56,020 nucleotides of DNA, taken from the IMG/VR virus record IMGVR_UViG_3300013104_000028, positions 1 to 56,020 of that record; one strand, given 5' to 3'. The notes beneath the pieces were generated by a model, which did not search any database, was not told the origin of the DNA, and saw nothing but the letters and a program-made list of their open reading frames with translations. This DNA is from a virus. Within the stretch, counting starts at the first letter, position 1, and each line of letters starts with the position of its first letter. Positions 1 through 7,080 of the stretch are shown in pieces. Made by a program: the position numbers and the translations under genes.

Positions 1-71
1 TCAATGCCACCAAAGCCACCGCCTACAATTACAATTCTGGGTTTGTTGCCTTTAGGAAAACGTTGTTCCAT
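1..71 (-). CDS. NAD(P)/FAD-dependent oxidoreductase, N-terminus only (host gene)
   Basis: The first 23 codons of a minus-strand gene run off the left edge, starting at ATG 69-71. The peptide contains the dinucleotide-binding signature RIVIVGGGFGG (GxGxxG type), preceded by a short basic stretch. This is the N-terminus typical of type II NADH dehydrogenase-like flavoproteins, which oxidise NADH at the inner face of the membrane. Only the Rossmann start is visible, so other FAD-dependent oxidoreductases cannot be excluded. It is chromosomal: it lies outside attL, and its upstream region was interrupted by the prophage only 34 bp before the start codon. Confidence 0.8.
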   Translation of the reverse strand, partial: MEQRFPKGNKPRIVIVGGGFGGI

Positions 72-86
72 AAAAATCAATTTTGG

Positions 87-119
87 TAAATATACATAAC
101 AAACAAAAAGGCACCCAAA
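87..119 (-). promoter_or_regulatory. Possible promoter of the host oxidoreductase, overlapping attL
   Basis: On the minus strand TATATTTA (87-94) resembles the Bacteroidota -7 box TAnnTTTG. A TTTG (116-119) lies 21 nt upstream, as expected for the -33 box. The TTTG belongs to the att core, so integration would keep the promoter but replace everything further upstream with phage DNA. One mismatch in the -7 box keeps this tentative. Confidence 0.4.
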
Positions 120-123
120 AAGG
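105..123. other. attL core (19-bp direct repeat)
   Basis: AAAAAGGCACCCAAAAAGG here is identical to 55898-55916. To its left is host DNA (oxidoreductase start), to its right phage DNA. Only the left arm of the secDF terminator hairpin (AAAGGCACCC) is kept; the right arm is replaced by phage sequence beginning ATTAC. Confidence 0.9.
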
Positions 124-183
124 ATTACTTTTGCTATAATTATGTCACTTTATTTCAGGTCGTTACACGTAGTTTTGAAAATC

Positions 184-202
184 GGTGTACATATGGTGTC
201 AA
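184..202 (+). repeat. Integrase arm-type site, left
   Basis: GGTGTACATATGGTGTCAA carries two GGTGT half-units 11 bp apart. It matches 55773-55791 at 17 of 19 positions and in the same orientation. It lies 60 bp from the attL core. Paired repeats on both arms are what a lambda-type tyrosine integrase binds. Confidence 0.65.
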
Positions 203-229
203 AAAACGGTCGTATTTTACAAAATGTAG

Positions 230-574
230 CTAGGTCAATTTCTTTAATACCTTCTCTAAAATTGATTTTACTTCGCTAAGTTCCATCTCTAAACTAACAA
301 CTTTTGCATGCAAGACGTTGATAGATTTTGAATCAGATTTTTTATTATAATACTTTTCGCCTTTACCAGTTATAATCCATTCACTGTTTGCTTTAAAATT
401 TTGTGAAAGGAAAAGAATAAGTTTTTCGCCTGGTCGAGTGTGTCCATTCTCTACCAATGAAATTGTTTTTTTATTGTAGCCGCTTTGTTCAGCAAGTTCT
501 ATTTGACTTAAATCTTGCTCTTCTCTTATTATTCTAACCCGGACCCCAATTTCATTTAAATCTATTTCTTGCAT
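230..574 (-). CDS. XRE-family HTH regulator with C-terminal coiled coil
   Basis: 114 aa when started at the ATG at 572-574 (MQEIDLNEIG). This start follows the stop codon of the upstream gene by one base (TAA-g-ATG), so translation is probably coupled. Residues 6-62 form a classic Cro/C1-type helix-turn-helix: VRIIREEQDLSQIELAEQSG, then the recognition helix YNKKTISLVENGHTRPG. A short linker leads to a C-terminal leucine-rich segment (VVSLEMELSEVKSILEKVLKKL) likely to form a dimerising coiled coil. It is the last gene of the leftward lysogeny operon. It is probably a second phage regulator beside the S24 repressor; its target is not visible. A longer frame upstream to 625 would overlap the neighbouring gene and lacks family similarity. 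Confidence 0.8.
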   Translation of the reverse strand: MQEIDLNEIGVRVRIIREEQDLSQIELAEQSGYNKKTISLVENGHTRPGEKLILFLSQNFKANSEWIITGKGEKYYNKKSDSKSINVLHAKVVSLEMELSEVKSILEKVLKKLT

Positions 575-575
575 C

Positions 576-1115
576 TTAATTATTATTAATGTACCATTTA
601 CTGCCATCAGAAAAAACAATTTCAATTGGCCAAGCGATTGTTACTTTTTTTGCATTTCTACTTAATATCTCCCAGGTTCCAGAAGAGGATTTTCCAGGGC
701 CTAACAATTCATCAGCAAAACCACCCCCAGTTCCATCTGTATATCCACCCATTTCAGCGGGATCACCAAAAGCATCTATACCCTTCCATCTAAATTTAAT
801 AGCAGCTATGGGCTTTTTTGAAATATTCTTGTAAGAAAGGTGGATGTCATTATAATTGCTATATTCCCTTTTAACAATTTTTGAGGTTGTTATTTTGACA
901 GGAGATTTAGATAAACCAATAGTGTCCTTTAGGACTTTGCCTGATTCAATATCTAAGATTAGTTTAGCTTCAGCTTTATTTTTCTCGGTTGTAATTGAAT
1001 CTTTTATACTCTGTTCCTTTTTCAACGTTGCTAGCCTTGCCTTTTCTTCAGCACTTGGAGAGCATCTTACAAATAAAGCAATAACAATTACGAGTAGCGT
1101 TAAATCCTTTGCCAT
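576..1115 (-). CDS. Putative lysogeny-operon lipoprotein or secreted protein
   Basis: 179 aa. Residues 1-18 are a short positively charged start followed by a hydrophobic run ending FVRC, a poor but possible lipobox (Arg before Cys is unusual). Next is a charged, probably helical stretch (20-60). The C-terminal domain (about 70-179) looks like a beta-sandwich, with conserved-looking DIHLSYKNISKKPI, FRWKGIDAFGDP and GPGKSSSGTWEI segments. I cannot name the family with certainty. It sits between the S24 repressor (2 bp away) and the XRE gene, so it should be made in the lysogen. An envelope protein in that position is a candidate for superinfection exclusion; this is inference from position only. 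Confidence 0.7.
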   Translation of the reverse strand: MAKDLTLLVIVIALFVRCSPSAEEKARLATLKKEQSIKDSITTEKNKAEAKLILDIESGKVLKDTIGLSKSPVKITTSKIVKREYSNYNDIHLSYKNISKKPIAAIKFRWKGIDAFGDPAEMGGYTDGTGGGFADELLGPGKSSSGTWEILSRNAKKVTIAWPIEIVFSDGSKWYINNN

Positions 1116-1117
1116 GG

Positions 1118-1912
1118 TTACCTAACTGGGTGAATAATATTTAATATCTGTAATACTTCTCTAAGGTCAATATCGAAATCAGGGAACATATCCTTATTAG
1201 GATTTAAAGAGTGGCAAGTGATGATTCCATTTTCTACGTCATGCTTAATCATCCTTTTTATCAATATACCATCCTTATGGACAATGATAAAATCTTTAAA
1301 CTTATGCATGTGGAATCTAGTAGTCCAGTGATGCTTTGCTATATTTCTTCCTGTTACAATTTCTCCATCTCTTATGCTTTGTTTGGCAAGCTCTGGATCA
1401 TTCCAGTTCTCCATACTTTCTCCTACTACTTCTACTGCTAAATATTCTCCTTGAGGGCGTTTCGGCACGATAACTATATGTTTTGGTAATTCTTCTAAAT
1501 ATTCTTTGTCTCTCCATCCTGAAATGTAGCCTGCATAACCGTATTCAGGTATTAGTGGTACTTGAAATGAATATCGGCCATTTCCAAGTTCTGTGACCCG
1601 GTCATCAGTTTCCATTGGATAGTCAAATGATCCTACAAGCTGAGCATTGATATTGTTCTTGGGGTCTTGCCTATCGATTATCATCGGCTCAATCCCATCT
1701 TCAAACCACCTTCTAGAAATATTTAAGTAATCTTCCAATTTCTGACCCATTGTTTTTGGAGCCTTTTTGCTCTTCAATATTTCGGAGATATAGGATTTGG
1801 AGGTTTTGATCGCTTTTGCGAACTCAGAATCATTCTTGTACTTGAAAAAAGCAATCACTTCTTGCAGTCTTGCGAACTTTTCCGAATTTTTTTTATCCTG
1901 ATTATCAGTCAT
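1118..1912 (-). CDS. S24-family phage repressor (CI-like)
   Basis: 264 aa. The N-terminal HTH (about 12-66) has the recognition segment IKTSKSYISEILKSKKAPK. The C-terminal half is a LexA/CI-type self-cleaving domain. Ala127-Gly128 (YGYAGYISGW) is the likely cleavage site, Ser166 (GESMEN) the nucleophile and Lys219 (GILIKRM) the general base. In this family, RecA-stimulated autocleavage after DNA damage removes repression and induces the prophage. Two identical palindromes 14 and 42 bp upstream of its start are the expected operators. First gene of the leftward operon with the lipoprotein and XRE genes. ATG at 1910-1912 lies only 1 nt from a possible -7 box, so the mRNA may be leaderless, as for lambda cI. 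Confidence 0.92.
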   Translation of the reverse strand: MTDNQDKKNSEKFARLQEVIAFFKYKNDSEFAKAIKTSKSYISEILKSKKAPKTMGQKLEDYLNISRRWFEDGIEPMIIDRQDPKNNINAQLVGSFDYPMETDDRVTELGNGRYSFQVPLIPEYGYAGYISGWRDKEYLEELPKHIVIVPKRPQGEYLAVEVVGESMENWNDPELAKQSIRDGEIVTGRNIAKHHWTTRFHMHKFKDFIIVHKDGILIKRMIKHDVENGIITCHSLNPNKDMFPDFDIDLREVLQILNIIHPVR

Positions 1913-1913
1913 T

Positions 1914-1943
1914 TAAATATAAATATTCGTAATTACGAACAAA
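1914..1943 (-). promoter_or_regulatory. Leftward lysogeny promoter (repressor operon)
   Basis: Minus-strand TTTG (1940-1943) and TATATTTA (1914-1921, one mismatch to TAnnTTTG) are 18 nt apart. The left operator lies in the spacer between them. Transcription would start at about the repressor start codon. Confidence 0.5.
1926..1939. promoter_or_regulatory. Repressor operator, left copy
   Basis: TTCGTAATTACGAA is a perfect 14-bp palindrome, identical to the core of the right copy, centre to centre 30 bp. It occupies the -33/-7 spacer of the leftward promoter. Confidence 0.8.
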
Positions 1944-1946
1944 TGT

Positions 1947-1978
1947 TTTGTAAAGTTCGTAATTACGAACTACATTTG
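1947..1978 (+). promoter_or_regulatory. Rightward early promoter
   Basis: TTTG (1947-1950), a 20-nt spacer and TACATTTG (1971-1978) match the Bacteroidota promoter consensus exactly. It faces the early operon starting at 2042. The right operator fills most of the spacer, so repressor bound there would shut the promoter. Confidence 0.8.
1954..1971. promoter_or_regulatory. Repressor operator, right copy
   Basis: AGTTCGTAATTACGAACT is a perfect 18-bp palindrome containing the 14-bp core of the left copy. It overlaps the first base of the rightward -7 box. Confidence 0.82.
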
Positions 1979-2041
1979 TATTGTACAACACAACAAAGAT
2001 AATATAAAAGCCCCAAAAGGCATATACTTAAAAACTACTAT

Positions 2042-2632
2042 ATGTTACCAGCAAATTATGAAAATGCACACTATGCCGGAATGACGGATAACGGTGTGGA
2101 GTTTTTTGCTAAGCCTGATGAGATGGATGTGAGATGTATGAATATGGGAAAGGTTTATGAGTCATACAGGGAATTTCCTGAATGGATAAAGCAAAAGCTC
2201 ACTGATGACCTTTATAAGACACCCTTGGCAGTTAAAACTTTAAGAAGACACTGGAAGAAACTACCAGTAGTTGAATATCCGAGGCAGCATGCTTATTGCA
2301 AATATGGAGGGTTAGACCCGAATCCTGATATCGATTCGCAAGGTAATATGGGACACTCCGAATTCTTTGACTGTGGAAGAAGAGGCAAGTGCAAGAGTGA
2401 AGGCAAATTATGCTGTGTTATGCAGGTGAAAGCAGGATTCTTAACCAAAATGGAAATTGAAATTCTAAGGTTGGTAATGCTTCCGGATAAAAGAATAGCA
2501 GATAAACTATGTATTTCATCAGCAACAGTATTAACACACTGGCAAAATATAAGAAGAAAAACAGGTTTCAGAAGTAAAATAGAATTAGCGGTGTTCGCAA
2601 CAAAAAAAGGAATGATAAAATGGATTTGGTAG
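2042..2632 (+). CDS. Early regulator with cysteine cluster and LuxR-type HTH
   Basis: 196 aa, first gene of the rightward early operon. Residues 80-127 contain a group of cysteines (CKYGG, DCGRRGKC, LCCV) that could bind a metal. The C-terminal 60 residues read as a GerE/LuxR helix-turn-helix: LTKMEIEILRLVMLPDKRIA, then LCISSATVLTHWQNIRRKTG, ending in a positively charged helix. LuxR-type domains bind DNA as dimers and usually activate. Being first in the operon under direct repressor control, it is a good candidate for the switch to later phage genes. Its operator is unknown; the recurrent elements listed elsewhere in this window are candidates. Confidence 0.75.
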   Translation: MLPANYENAHYAGMTDNGVEFFAKPDEMDVRCMNMGKVYESYREFPEWIKQKLTDDLYKTPLAVKTLRRHWKKLPVVEYPRQHAYCKYGGLDPNPDIDSQGNMGHSEFFDCGRRGKCKSEGKLCCVMQVKAGFLTKMEIEILRLVMLPDKRIADKLCISSATVLTHWQNIRRKTGFRSKIELAVFATKKGMIKWIW

Positions 2633-2862
2633 GGGTAGGGATTAAGATTATTGAGGCGCCAAAAGAAAAATTTACATGGATCGGCCCTCTTGAAAAGCTT
2701 GAAGAAGTAAATGTTCCGATTTACTTCTGGTATAAGGACCGCGGAAAGGTTGCGCCACTTATCAGTAAGGATATGAGGCTTAAGTATCCAGATCGGGAGT
2801 ACGAGACTGAAAAGACAATTATTAAAAAAAAGGAATTACTAAAAGTTTGGAGGAATAAATAA
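2620..2862 (+). CDS. Small early protein, unknown
   Basis: 80 aa; overlaps the end of the LuxR-type gene by 13 bp, and its own stop overlaps the next start (TAATG), so it is translated within the early operon. The sequence is mixed charged/hydrophobic with no membrane segment, cysteine or recognisable motif (YFWYKDRG in the middle, a lysine-rich C-terminus). No function can be assigned. Confidence 0.65.
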   Translation: MDLVGVGIKIIEAPKEKFTWIGPLEKLEEVNVPIYFWYKDRGKVAPLISKDMRLKYPDREYETEKTIIKKKELLKVWRNK

Positions 2863-3182
2863 TGGACGGATTTACAACAATTGCACCCGGGCTGGTCTTA
2901 GTCGATAAAAGCGTGATCATTGAGCTAATTGATCAGGTGAAGGGTTTAAGGGATACAGTGGTTTCAACGGCTGCAGAACTTAAGGATAGCAAAAAGCCAT
3001 ACTTAACTGCTCAGGAATTGATGGAGTTTACAGGATTTGGTAAAACCTGGGTTAACGACAACAAACAAGATATTGGGTTTTCTATTATAGGGGGCTGCCT
3101 GAGATTTAAAAGGAAAGATGTTGAAGATTTTATGAATTCGAATTACTTCAAGGCTAAAAAGCCAAAGTTTAAAAACTACTAA
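2862..3182 (+). CDS. Excisionase-like HTH protein
   Basis: 106 aa. The N-terminal part (1-42) is a probable helix. Residues 43-98 are a winged HTH of the MerR/excisionase class: YLTAQELMEFTGFGKTWVND, then GGCLRFKRKDVEDFMNS, where the RF.RKDVE.F end is typical of the HTH_17 family. Bacteroidota phages and integrative elements use such proteins as excision directionality factors or small regulators. It is encoded in the early rightward operon while the integrase is at the other end on the minus strand, which suits an Xis made only on induction. Start overlaps the previous stop (TAATG). Confidence 0.7.
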   Translation: MDGFTTIAPGLVLVDKSVIIELIDQVKGLRDTVVSTAAELKDSKKPYLTAQELMEFTGFGKTWVNDNKQDIGFSIIGGCLRFKRKDVEDFMNSNYFKAKKPKFKNY

Positions 3183-3200
3183 TACAATCTTAAAGCAAAA

Positions 3201-3223
3201 ACCCCGGATTCGTGGTCCGGGGT
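3201..3223 (+). terminator. Strong hairpin, possible terminator or attenuator
   Basis: ACCCCGGA (3201-3208) pairs perfectly with TCCGGGGT (3216-3223) around a 7-nt loop. No T run follows, so on the plus strand it may be a pause site or mRNA stabiliser. On the minus strand an A-rich flank becomes TTTTT, so it would terminate leftward transcripts. Confidence 0.55.
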
Positions 3224-3245
3224 AAATATCAAGAGTTAGACCCTT

Positions 3246-3259
3246 AACATTTTAAAGCA
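3246..3259 (+). promoter_or_regulatory. Leader motif AACATTTTAAAGCA, copy 1
   Basis: Lies 10 nt before the ATG at 3270. One of six near-identical copies in this prophage, each just upstream of a start codon. Confidence 0.65.
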
Positions 3260-3269
3260 TCGCAAAGCT

Positions 3270-3455
3270 ATGAAAATATTAGCTATTACTAAAACAGTAA
3301 TCCCGTTGGATTACGACCCTACACAACAAGGTTTTAATAACTGGGCTATCAGTATTAGAAATCAAGTGCACATGAATGAGCGCCCATTCGATGTTCACGC
3401 TGTCGTAAATGAAACTAACAAGATTTTAAAATTTCACAAAACCAGAATCGGTTAA
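3270..3455 (+). CDS. Small early protein, unknown
   Basis: 61 aa, preceded by a copy of the AACATTTTAAAGCA leader. The sequence is neutral to basic (VIPLDYDPTQQGFNNWAISI, NERPFDVHAVVNETN) with no recognisable domain, cysteine or membrane segment. The dedicated leader and tidy spacing argue that it is translated. Confidence 0.6.
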   Translation: MKILAITKTVIPLDYDPTQQGFNNWAISIRNQVHMNERPFDVHAVVNETNKILKFHKTRIG

Positions 3456-3473
3456 GTGATTAAAACCAGGCCT

Positions 3474-3593
3474 ATGTCACAAAAGGATAAAGAAGAGTTG
3501 CGCTCAATGGTTGAGGGTATCCTTCAAAAAGTAAAACGCATGCAAGCCAGTTGCATCGAAATAAAACTAGAAATATCACTATTAAATAAATAG
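3474..3593 (+). CDS. Tiny early protein (39 aa)
   Basis: ATG at 3474, stop TAG at 3591. The product (MSQKDKEELRSMVEGILQKV...) is a single amphipathic helix rich in Lys/Glu/Leu with one Cys, typical of short phage early proteins. It fills the gap between two leader-preceded genes. No function can be assigned. Confidence 0.5.
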   Translation: MSQKDKEELRSMVEGILQKVKRMQASCIEIKLEISLLNK

Positions 3594-3605
3594 CACAAGC
3601 CCCTT

Positions 3606-3618
3606 AACATTTATAGCA
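3606..3618 (+). promoter_or_regulatory. Leader motif, copy 2 (variant AACATTTATAGCA)
   Basis: One base shorter than the other copies, placed 2 nt before the ATG at 3621, and preceded by the same CCCTT as copy 1. Confidence 0.55.
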
Positions 3619-3620
3619 AA

Positions 3621-3905
3621 ATGAATCAATTACTATTTGAACCGGAGCTGAATGTGGACTCAATAGAGTATCAAACATCAAATGGAATGATGCGCGAGCC
3701 TGTTTTAAATCTATTGAATTGGATTGAGAAACTGAAGATGAATTTTGATAGTGTCCTAGTCGATAATTCTTCTCCAAATGGAGATGGGAATCCTGAGTTC
3801 GACATATACAAGGAAATGGAGGTAACTGGCATAGATGAGTTTTTTGAAGAGAATTTTATCGAATTAACTACTGTTTATTTCAAAGAATTTTTATCAAAAA
3901 GATAA
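3621..3905 (+). CDS. Acidic early protein, unknown
   Basis: 94 aa, strongly acidic (for example NGDGNPEFDIYKEMEVTGID and a Glu/Phe-rich end), without cysteines or membrane segments. Starts 2 nt after a leader motif and shares its stop with the next start (TAATG). No family recognised. Acidic small early proteins of phages sometimes mimic DNA or bind host nucleases, but nothing here shows that directly. Confidence 0.65.
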   Translation: MNQLLFEPELNVDSIEYQTSNGMMREPVLNLLNWIEKLKMNFDSVLVDNSSPNGDGNPEFDIYKEMEVTGIDEFFEENFIELTTVYFKEFLSKR

Positions 3906-4132
3906 TGGAATTCATTCAAATAGAAAACCAAATTACCCTAATGAAATGCAAGGAATTAGCTATAAACAATCTCTTGACCGGGGCACGGGTGGTGCAAATG
4001 GAATACTTGAAAGCACAATTTCAGAATGCTGGTGTAAATGCAACTGCTTTGGCTGTAATAACAGTCACTGAAGGTCTAGGATTTAGCGACCTAGCGATAG
4101 AAATGAAATCAAAACTATCACATAAAAAATAA
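3905..4132 (+). CDS. Small early protein, unknown
   Basis: 75 aa, linked to both neighbours by TAATG stop/start overlaps, so it is made with the probable recombination protein that follows. Mostly helical by composition (ENQITLMKCKELAINNLLTG and a C-terminal basic tail). No motif recognised. Confidence 0.6.
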   Translation: MEFIQIENQITLMKCKELAINNLLTGARVVQMEYLKAQFQNAGVNATALAVITVTEGLGFSDLAIEMKSKLSHKK

Positions 4133-4944
4133 TGGAAGAAGATCAAATAACAGCCGTGTCAATACAAGGTAATGAAATGGCGATGCTTAGAGAAAAAGCA
4201 TCAATAGATATTCAAGTGTCAACTGCAAAAGCTTACCCAAGAGACATGCAAAAGGCTTTAAATAACTCAATTTTTACTGTCACAATGGATGTCGAAACGG
4301 CTTCAACTTGTACATACTCTGTTCCAAGAGGAGGAAAGGCTATAACAGGGCCTAGTGTACATCTTGCAAAAATCATAATGCAAAACTGGGGCAATATTCG
4401 TGGTGAGACCAAAGTAATTGAAATTGGTCTAAAAGATATTACCAGCCAGTCTGTTGTATGGGACCTTGAAAATAATGCTGCTCTCAAGGTGGAGGTTAAG
4501 CGATCCATAATGACCAAAACAGGAAGGATGAGCGATGATATGATTACTGTCACAGGTAACGCTGCTAATTCAATTGCCCTTCGTAATGCAATCTTTGGAA
4601 TAATTCCCAGGGCTATTGTCGATAAAGTGTATAATGCCTCACAACAGAAAATTATCGGTGATGATCAAAACTTTGCCAAGCGAATTAAAGATGTTTTAGC
4701 AGGATTTAAAAAAGTATATGATAAAGATGCAGCAGAGGTTTTGCCTTTGGTTGGAAAGACTGATGTGGAGCAACTTGTTAAAGCAGATCTTGTTGTTCTC
4801 ATCGGTGTCGCCCAAGCGCTCAAAGATGGAGATGTTACTGCTGAAATGGTATTCAAACCCGCTGTTAAAACTGGCACCGAAAAGAAAGCTGATCTTAAAG
4901 CAAATCAATCTAGTAATGCAACTCAACCCCCACAAATGCCATAA
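4132..4944 (+). CDS. Probable phage recombination protein (single-strand annealing type)
   Basis: 270 aa. The core has the pattern TCTYSVPRGGKAITGPSVHLA (57-77), QNWGNIRGET, a WDLENN segment and GNAANSIALRNAIFGIIPRA (142-161), ending in a low-complexity Lys/Gln/Pro tail. I recall this pattern from a widespread but poorly named phage family encoded next to exonucleases. Its gene overlaps (TAATG) the start of a RecB-like nuclease, the usual pairing of a phage annealing protein with its partner exonuclease. The annealing role is inferred from that pairing; no catalytic motif is expected. The tail after residue 245 may be a disordered SSB-like extension. Confidence 0.55.
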   Translation: MEEDQITAVSIQGNEMAMLREKASIDIQVSTAKAYPRDMQKALNNSIFTVTMDVETASTCTYSVPRGGKAITGPSVHLAKIIMQNWGNIRGETKVIEIGLKDITSQSVVWDLENNAALKVEVKRSIMTKTGRMSDDMITVTGNAANSIALRNAIFGIIPRAIVDKVYNASQQKIIGDDQNFAKRIKDVLAGFKKVYDKDAAEVLPLVGKTDVEQLVKADLVVLIGVAQALKDGDVTAEMVFKPAVKTGTEKKADLKANQSSNATQPPQMP

Positions 4945-7022
4945 TGAGTATTTATAAGTCATATTCTAAAGACGAGATCGATCATCTTTTCTCCAACTAT
5001 CTAGTTAATAGTTGGAGTTACTCGAAGCTGGGGCAATTTTCCAGAAATGAAAAAGCCTTCGAAATGATCCATATATATGGACACCGCTCCAAACAATCAG
5101 CGACAACAGTAGCAGGGCAGGCATATCACTTTGCACTTGATCGCTACTTTAATGCAAAACAACGCGGCGACCAGTTTGATGTCGCTGACTTGGAAATGTT
5201 AGCATTCGAATACATTGAGGAGGTTCAGCCCTACTTATGGAAAATTCAGAAGACAACTCCTTCAATTGAGGACTGTAAACAAAAAGCATATAAAACAGTT
5301 GTAGCCCTGATCCGTAATTTCTTTTCAGAGCTTCACGTATATGAAGAGGAGATTGCTGAAGTTTTAGAGGTTGAAGTATTTTGCGATGAGTTCCTAACAA
5401 TCAATGGCGTAGATATTCCGCTTCCTTGCAAGGCGAAGATTGATTTAAAAGTAAAACTAAAGGATGGAAGGATTGTCATCATTGACCATAAATCAAAAAA
5501 TGCATTCTCGGACGAAGAAGCGCTAAAGCTATCAATCGGTGTACAGGCAATCACTTATGTGAAATGTTCTGAATCGAATGACGGTGAGATTGTCGATGAG
5601 GTATGGTTTATAGAAAATAAGTACTCTCAGAATAAGGATAAATCATCACAACTTAGGCCATTCAAACTGGCTATGACACCTGATGTTAGGAGGCTATACG
5701 AGGCTCTTATATACGAATCTCTTAAAAGGATGCTCGAAGCCGTTAGTGACCCTGATTACGTCTACCTTATCAATGATTCAGATACACTGCAGGATAAGGC
5801 CGAGATATATGATTTCTGGGCAAAAACGATGATTGCTGAGGTGGAAGACTTCAATGTGCATCCAGACAAAAAGGATCTTGTTGCTAAACGCCTCAGAAAG
5901 ATCAGAGATTCTTCTTTAGCCTCCATAAACCCAAAAGTCATAAAACAATTTAAAGAAAACGCATCATCATTTATTCATTACGATTTAAGCAATAAAAACA
6001 TGACCCCTTCTCAAAAAATAGAACACATCCTGCGATCTTTTGGCTTAATTGTCAGCGTTGAGCACATATTCGATGGCTTTTCGAGCAACACATATTTGCT
6101 GAGGGTTTCAGCTGGAGTTACAGTTAATTCAGTTCAAGGCAGGAGACTAGATATCGCGAATGCACTGGATGTATCAAACGTACGAATCTCAAAAGACTTG
6201 GTGATGCATGAAGGAAAAGCCTATCTGTCCATAGAGTTTTCTAAAGCCCGTGAAAAGGACTTAATATTTTGTCCCGGTGATTTGATAGAAAGGAAAATCC
6301 CAATTGGAAAGGACAATTTTGGAAACACTATTATATGGAACTTGAATAACCATTCAACACCCCATGCACTCGTTTGTGGGGGAACCGGAAGCGGTAAGTC
6401 TGTGTCAATCAGATCAACTATTGAATATGCTCTTCAAGGAGCTGCCAGTGAGGTTATCATATTGGACCCGAAATTTGAATTCATCAAATACAAGAACCAC
6501 GCTAAAGTAAAGGTATATAACGATATTCTTGAAATTGAGGATGCTATGGCTGATGCAGTAAAACGGATGCAGGAGTGCGTCAAAAATGGAATGCATTGGG
6601 ATGTACTGATCATTTTTGATGAATTCGCAGACGCGGTAGATCAAGCTCGAAAAGGAAAGCAGTTAATCCAAAAGGAACTGCAGGAGATAGGGACTTATGT
6701 AAATGGATCAGCCAAAATGGGGCTGGTAACCGTTGGTGAACTAAAATCCTTAGAGGAGAATTTGAAGATGATCCTGCAAAAAGGTAGGTCTGTAGGCATG
6801 AGAGTTATGGCCGCAACACAGCGAGCCTCTGTAAAAGTCATCAGTGGAGACGCTAAGGTCAACCTTCCGGTTCAAATATGTTTCAGAGTTCAAAAAGAAG
6901 CCGATAGCAGGGTGGTGTTAGACGAGGCTGGAGCTGAATCTTTGGGAGGTTGTGGAGATGGACTTATCAAGTCTCCGGAATACCGTGATACGGTAAGATT
7001 TCAAGCCTATTACTGCGCATAG
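4944..7022 (+). CDS. RecB-like nuclease fused to FtsK-type DNA translocase
   Basis: 692 aa. Residues 1-300 are a PD-(D/E)XK nuclease of the RecB/Cas4 group: GQAYHFALD (His62), KIDLKV (Asp167), IIDHKSK (Asp181, Lys183) and the following QAITY motif (Gln201, Tyr205). Residues 355-450 match the small alpha/beta domain that precedes the FtsK motor. Residues 451-692 are the motor: Walker A GGTGSGKS (479-486), Walker B VLIIFDE (554-560), ATQRAS, and SRVVLDEAGAESLGGCGDG (655-673), the FtsK/SpoIIIE C-terminal signature. A nuclease with its own double-strand DNA pump could resect or process replicating phage DNA together with the preceding gene product. There is no membrane segment and no FtsK gamma domain. 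The fusion is unusual (see findings). Confidence 0.85.
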   Translation: MSIYKSYSKDEIDHLFSNYLVNSWSYSKLGQFSRNEKAFEMIHIYGHRSKQSATTVAGQAYHFALDRYFNAKQRGDQFDVADLEMLAFEYIEEVQPYLWKIQKTTPSIEDCKQKAYKTVVALIRNFFSELHVYEEEIAEVLEVEVFCDEFLTINGVDIPLPCKAKIDLKVKLKDGRIVIIDHKSKNAFSDEEALKLSIGVQAITYVKCSESNDGEIVDEVWFIENKYSQNKDKSSQLRPFKLAMTPDVRRLYEALIYESLKRMLEAVSDPDYVYLINDSDTLQDKAEIYDFWAKTMIAEVEDFNVHPDKKDLVAKRLRKIRDSSLASINPKVIKQFKENASSFIHYDLSNKNMTPSQKIEHILRSFGLIVSVEHIFDGFSSNTYLLRVSAGVTVNSVQGRRLDIANALDVSNVRISKDLVMHEGKAYLSIEFSKAREKDLIFCPGDLIERKIPIGKDNFGNTIIWNLNNHSTPHALVCGGTGSGKSVSIRSTIEYALQGAASEVIILDPKFEFIKYKNHAKVKVYNDILEIEDAMADAVKRMQECVKNGMHWDVLIIFDEFADAVDQARKGKQLIQKELQEIGTYVNGSAKMGLVTVGELKSLEENLKMILQKGRSVGMRVMAATQRASVKVISGDAKVNLPVQICFRVQKEADSRVVLDEAGAESLGGCGDGLIKSPEYRDTVRFQAYYCA

Positions 7023-7060
7023 CGTAAAAGGGATATCAGTATTGGTAAATAATCATCATT

Positions 7061-7074
7061 AACATTTTAAAGCA
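7061..7074 (+). promoter_or_regulatory. Leader motif AACATTTTAAAGCA, copy 3
   Basis: Lies 6 nt before the ATG at 7081, after a short intergenic stretch. Confidence 0.65.
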
Positions 7075-7080
7075 AATACT

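Noticed and set aside
124-145. A further ATTAC/GTAAT element at the left prophage end
   Set aside because: ATTAC is present at 124-128, but the two GTAAT units at +11 and +21 are not.
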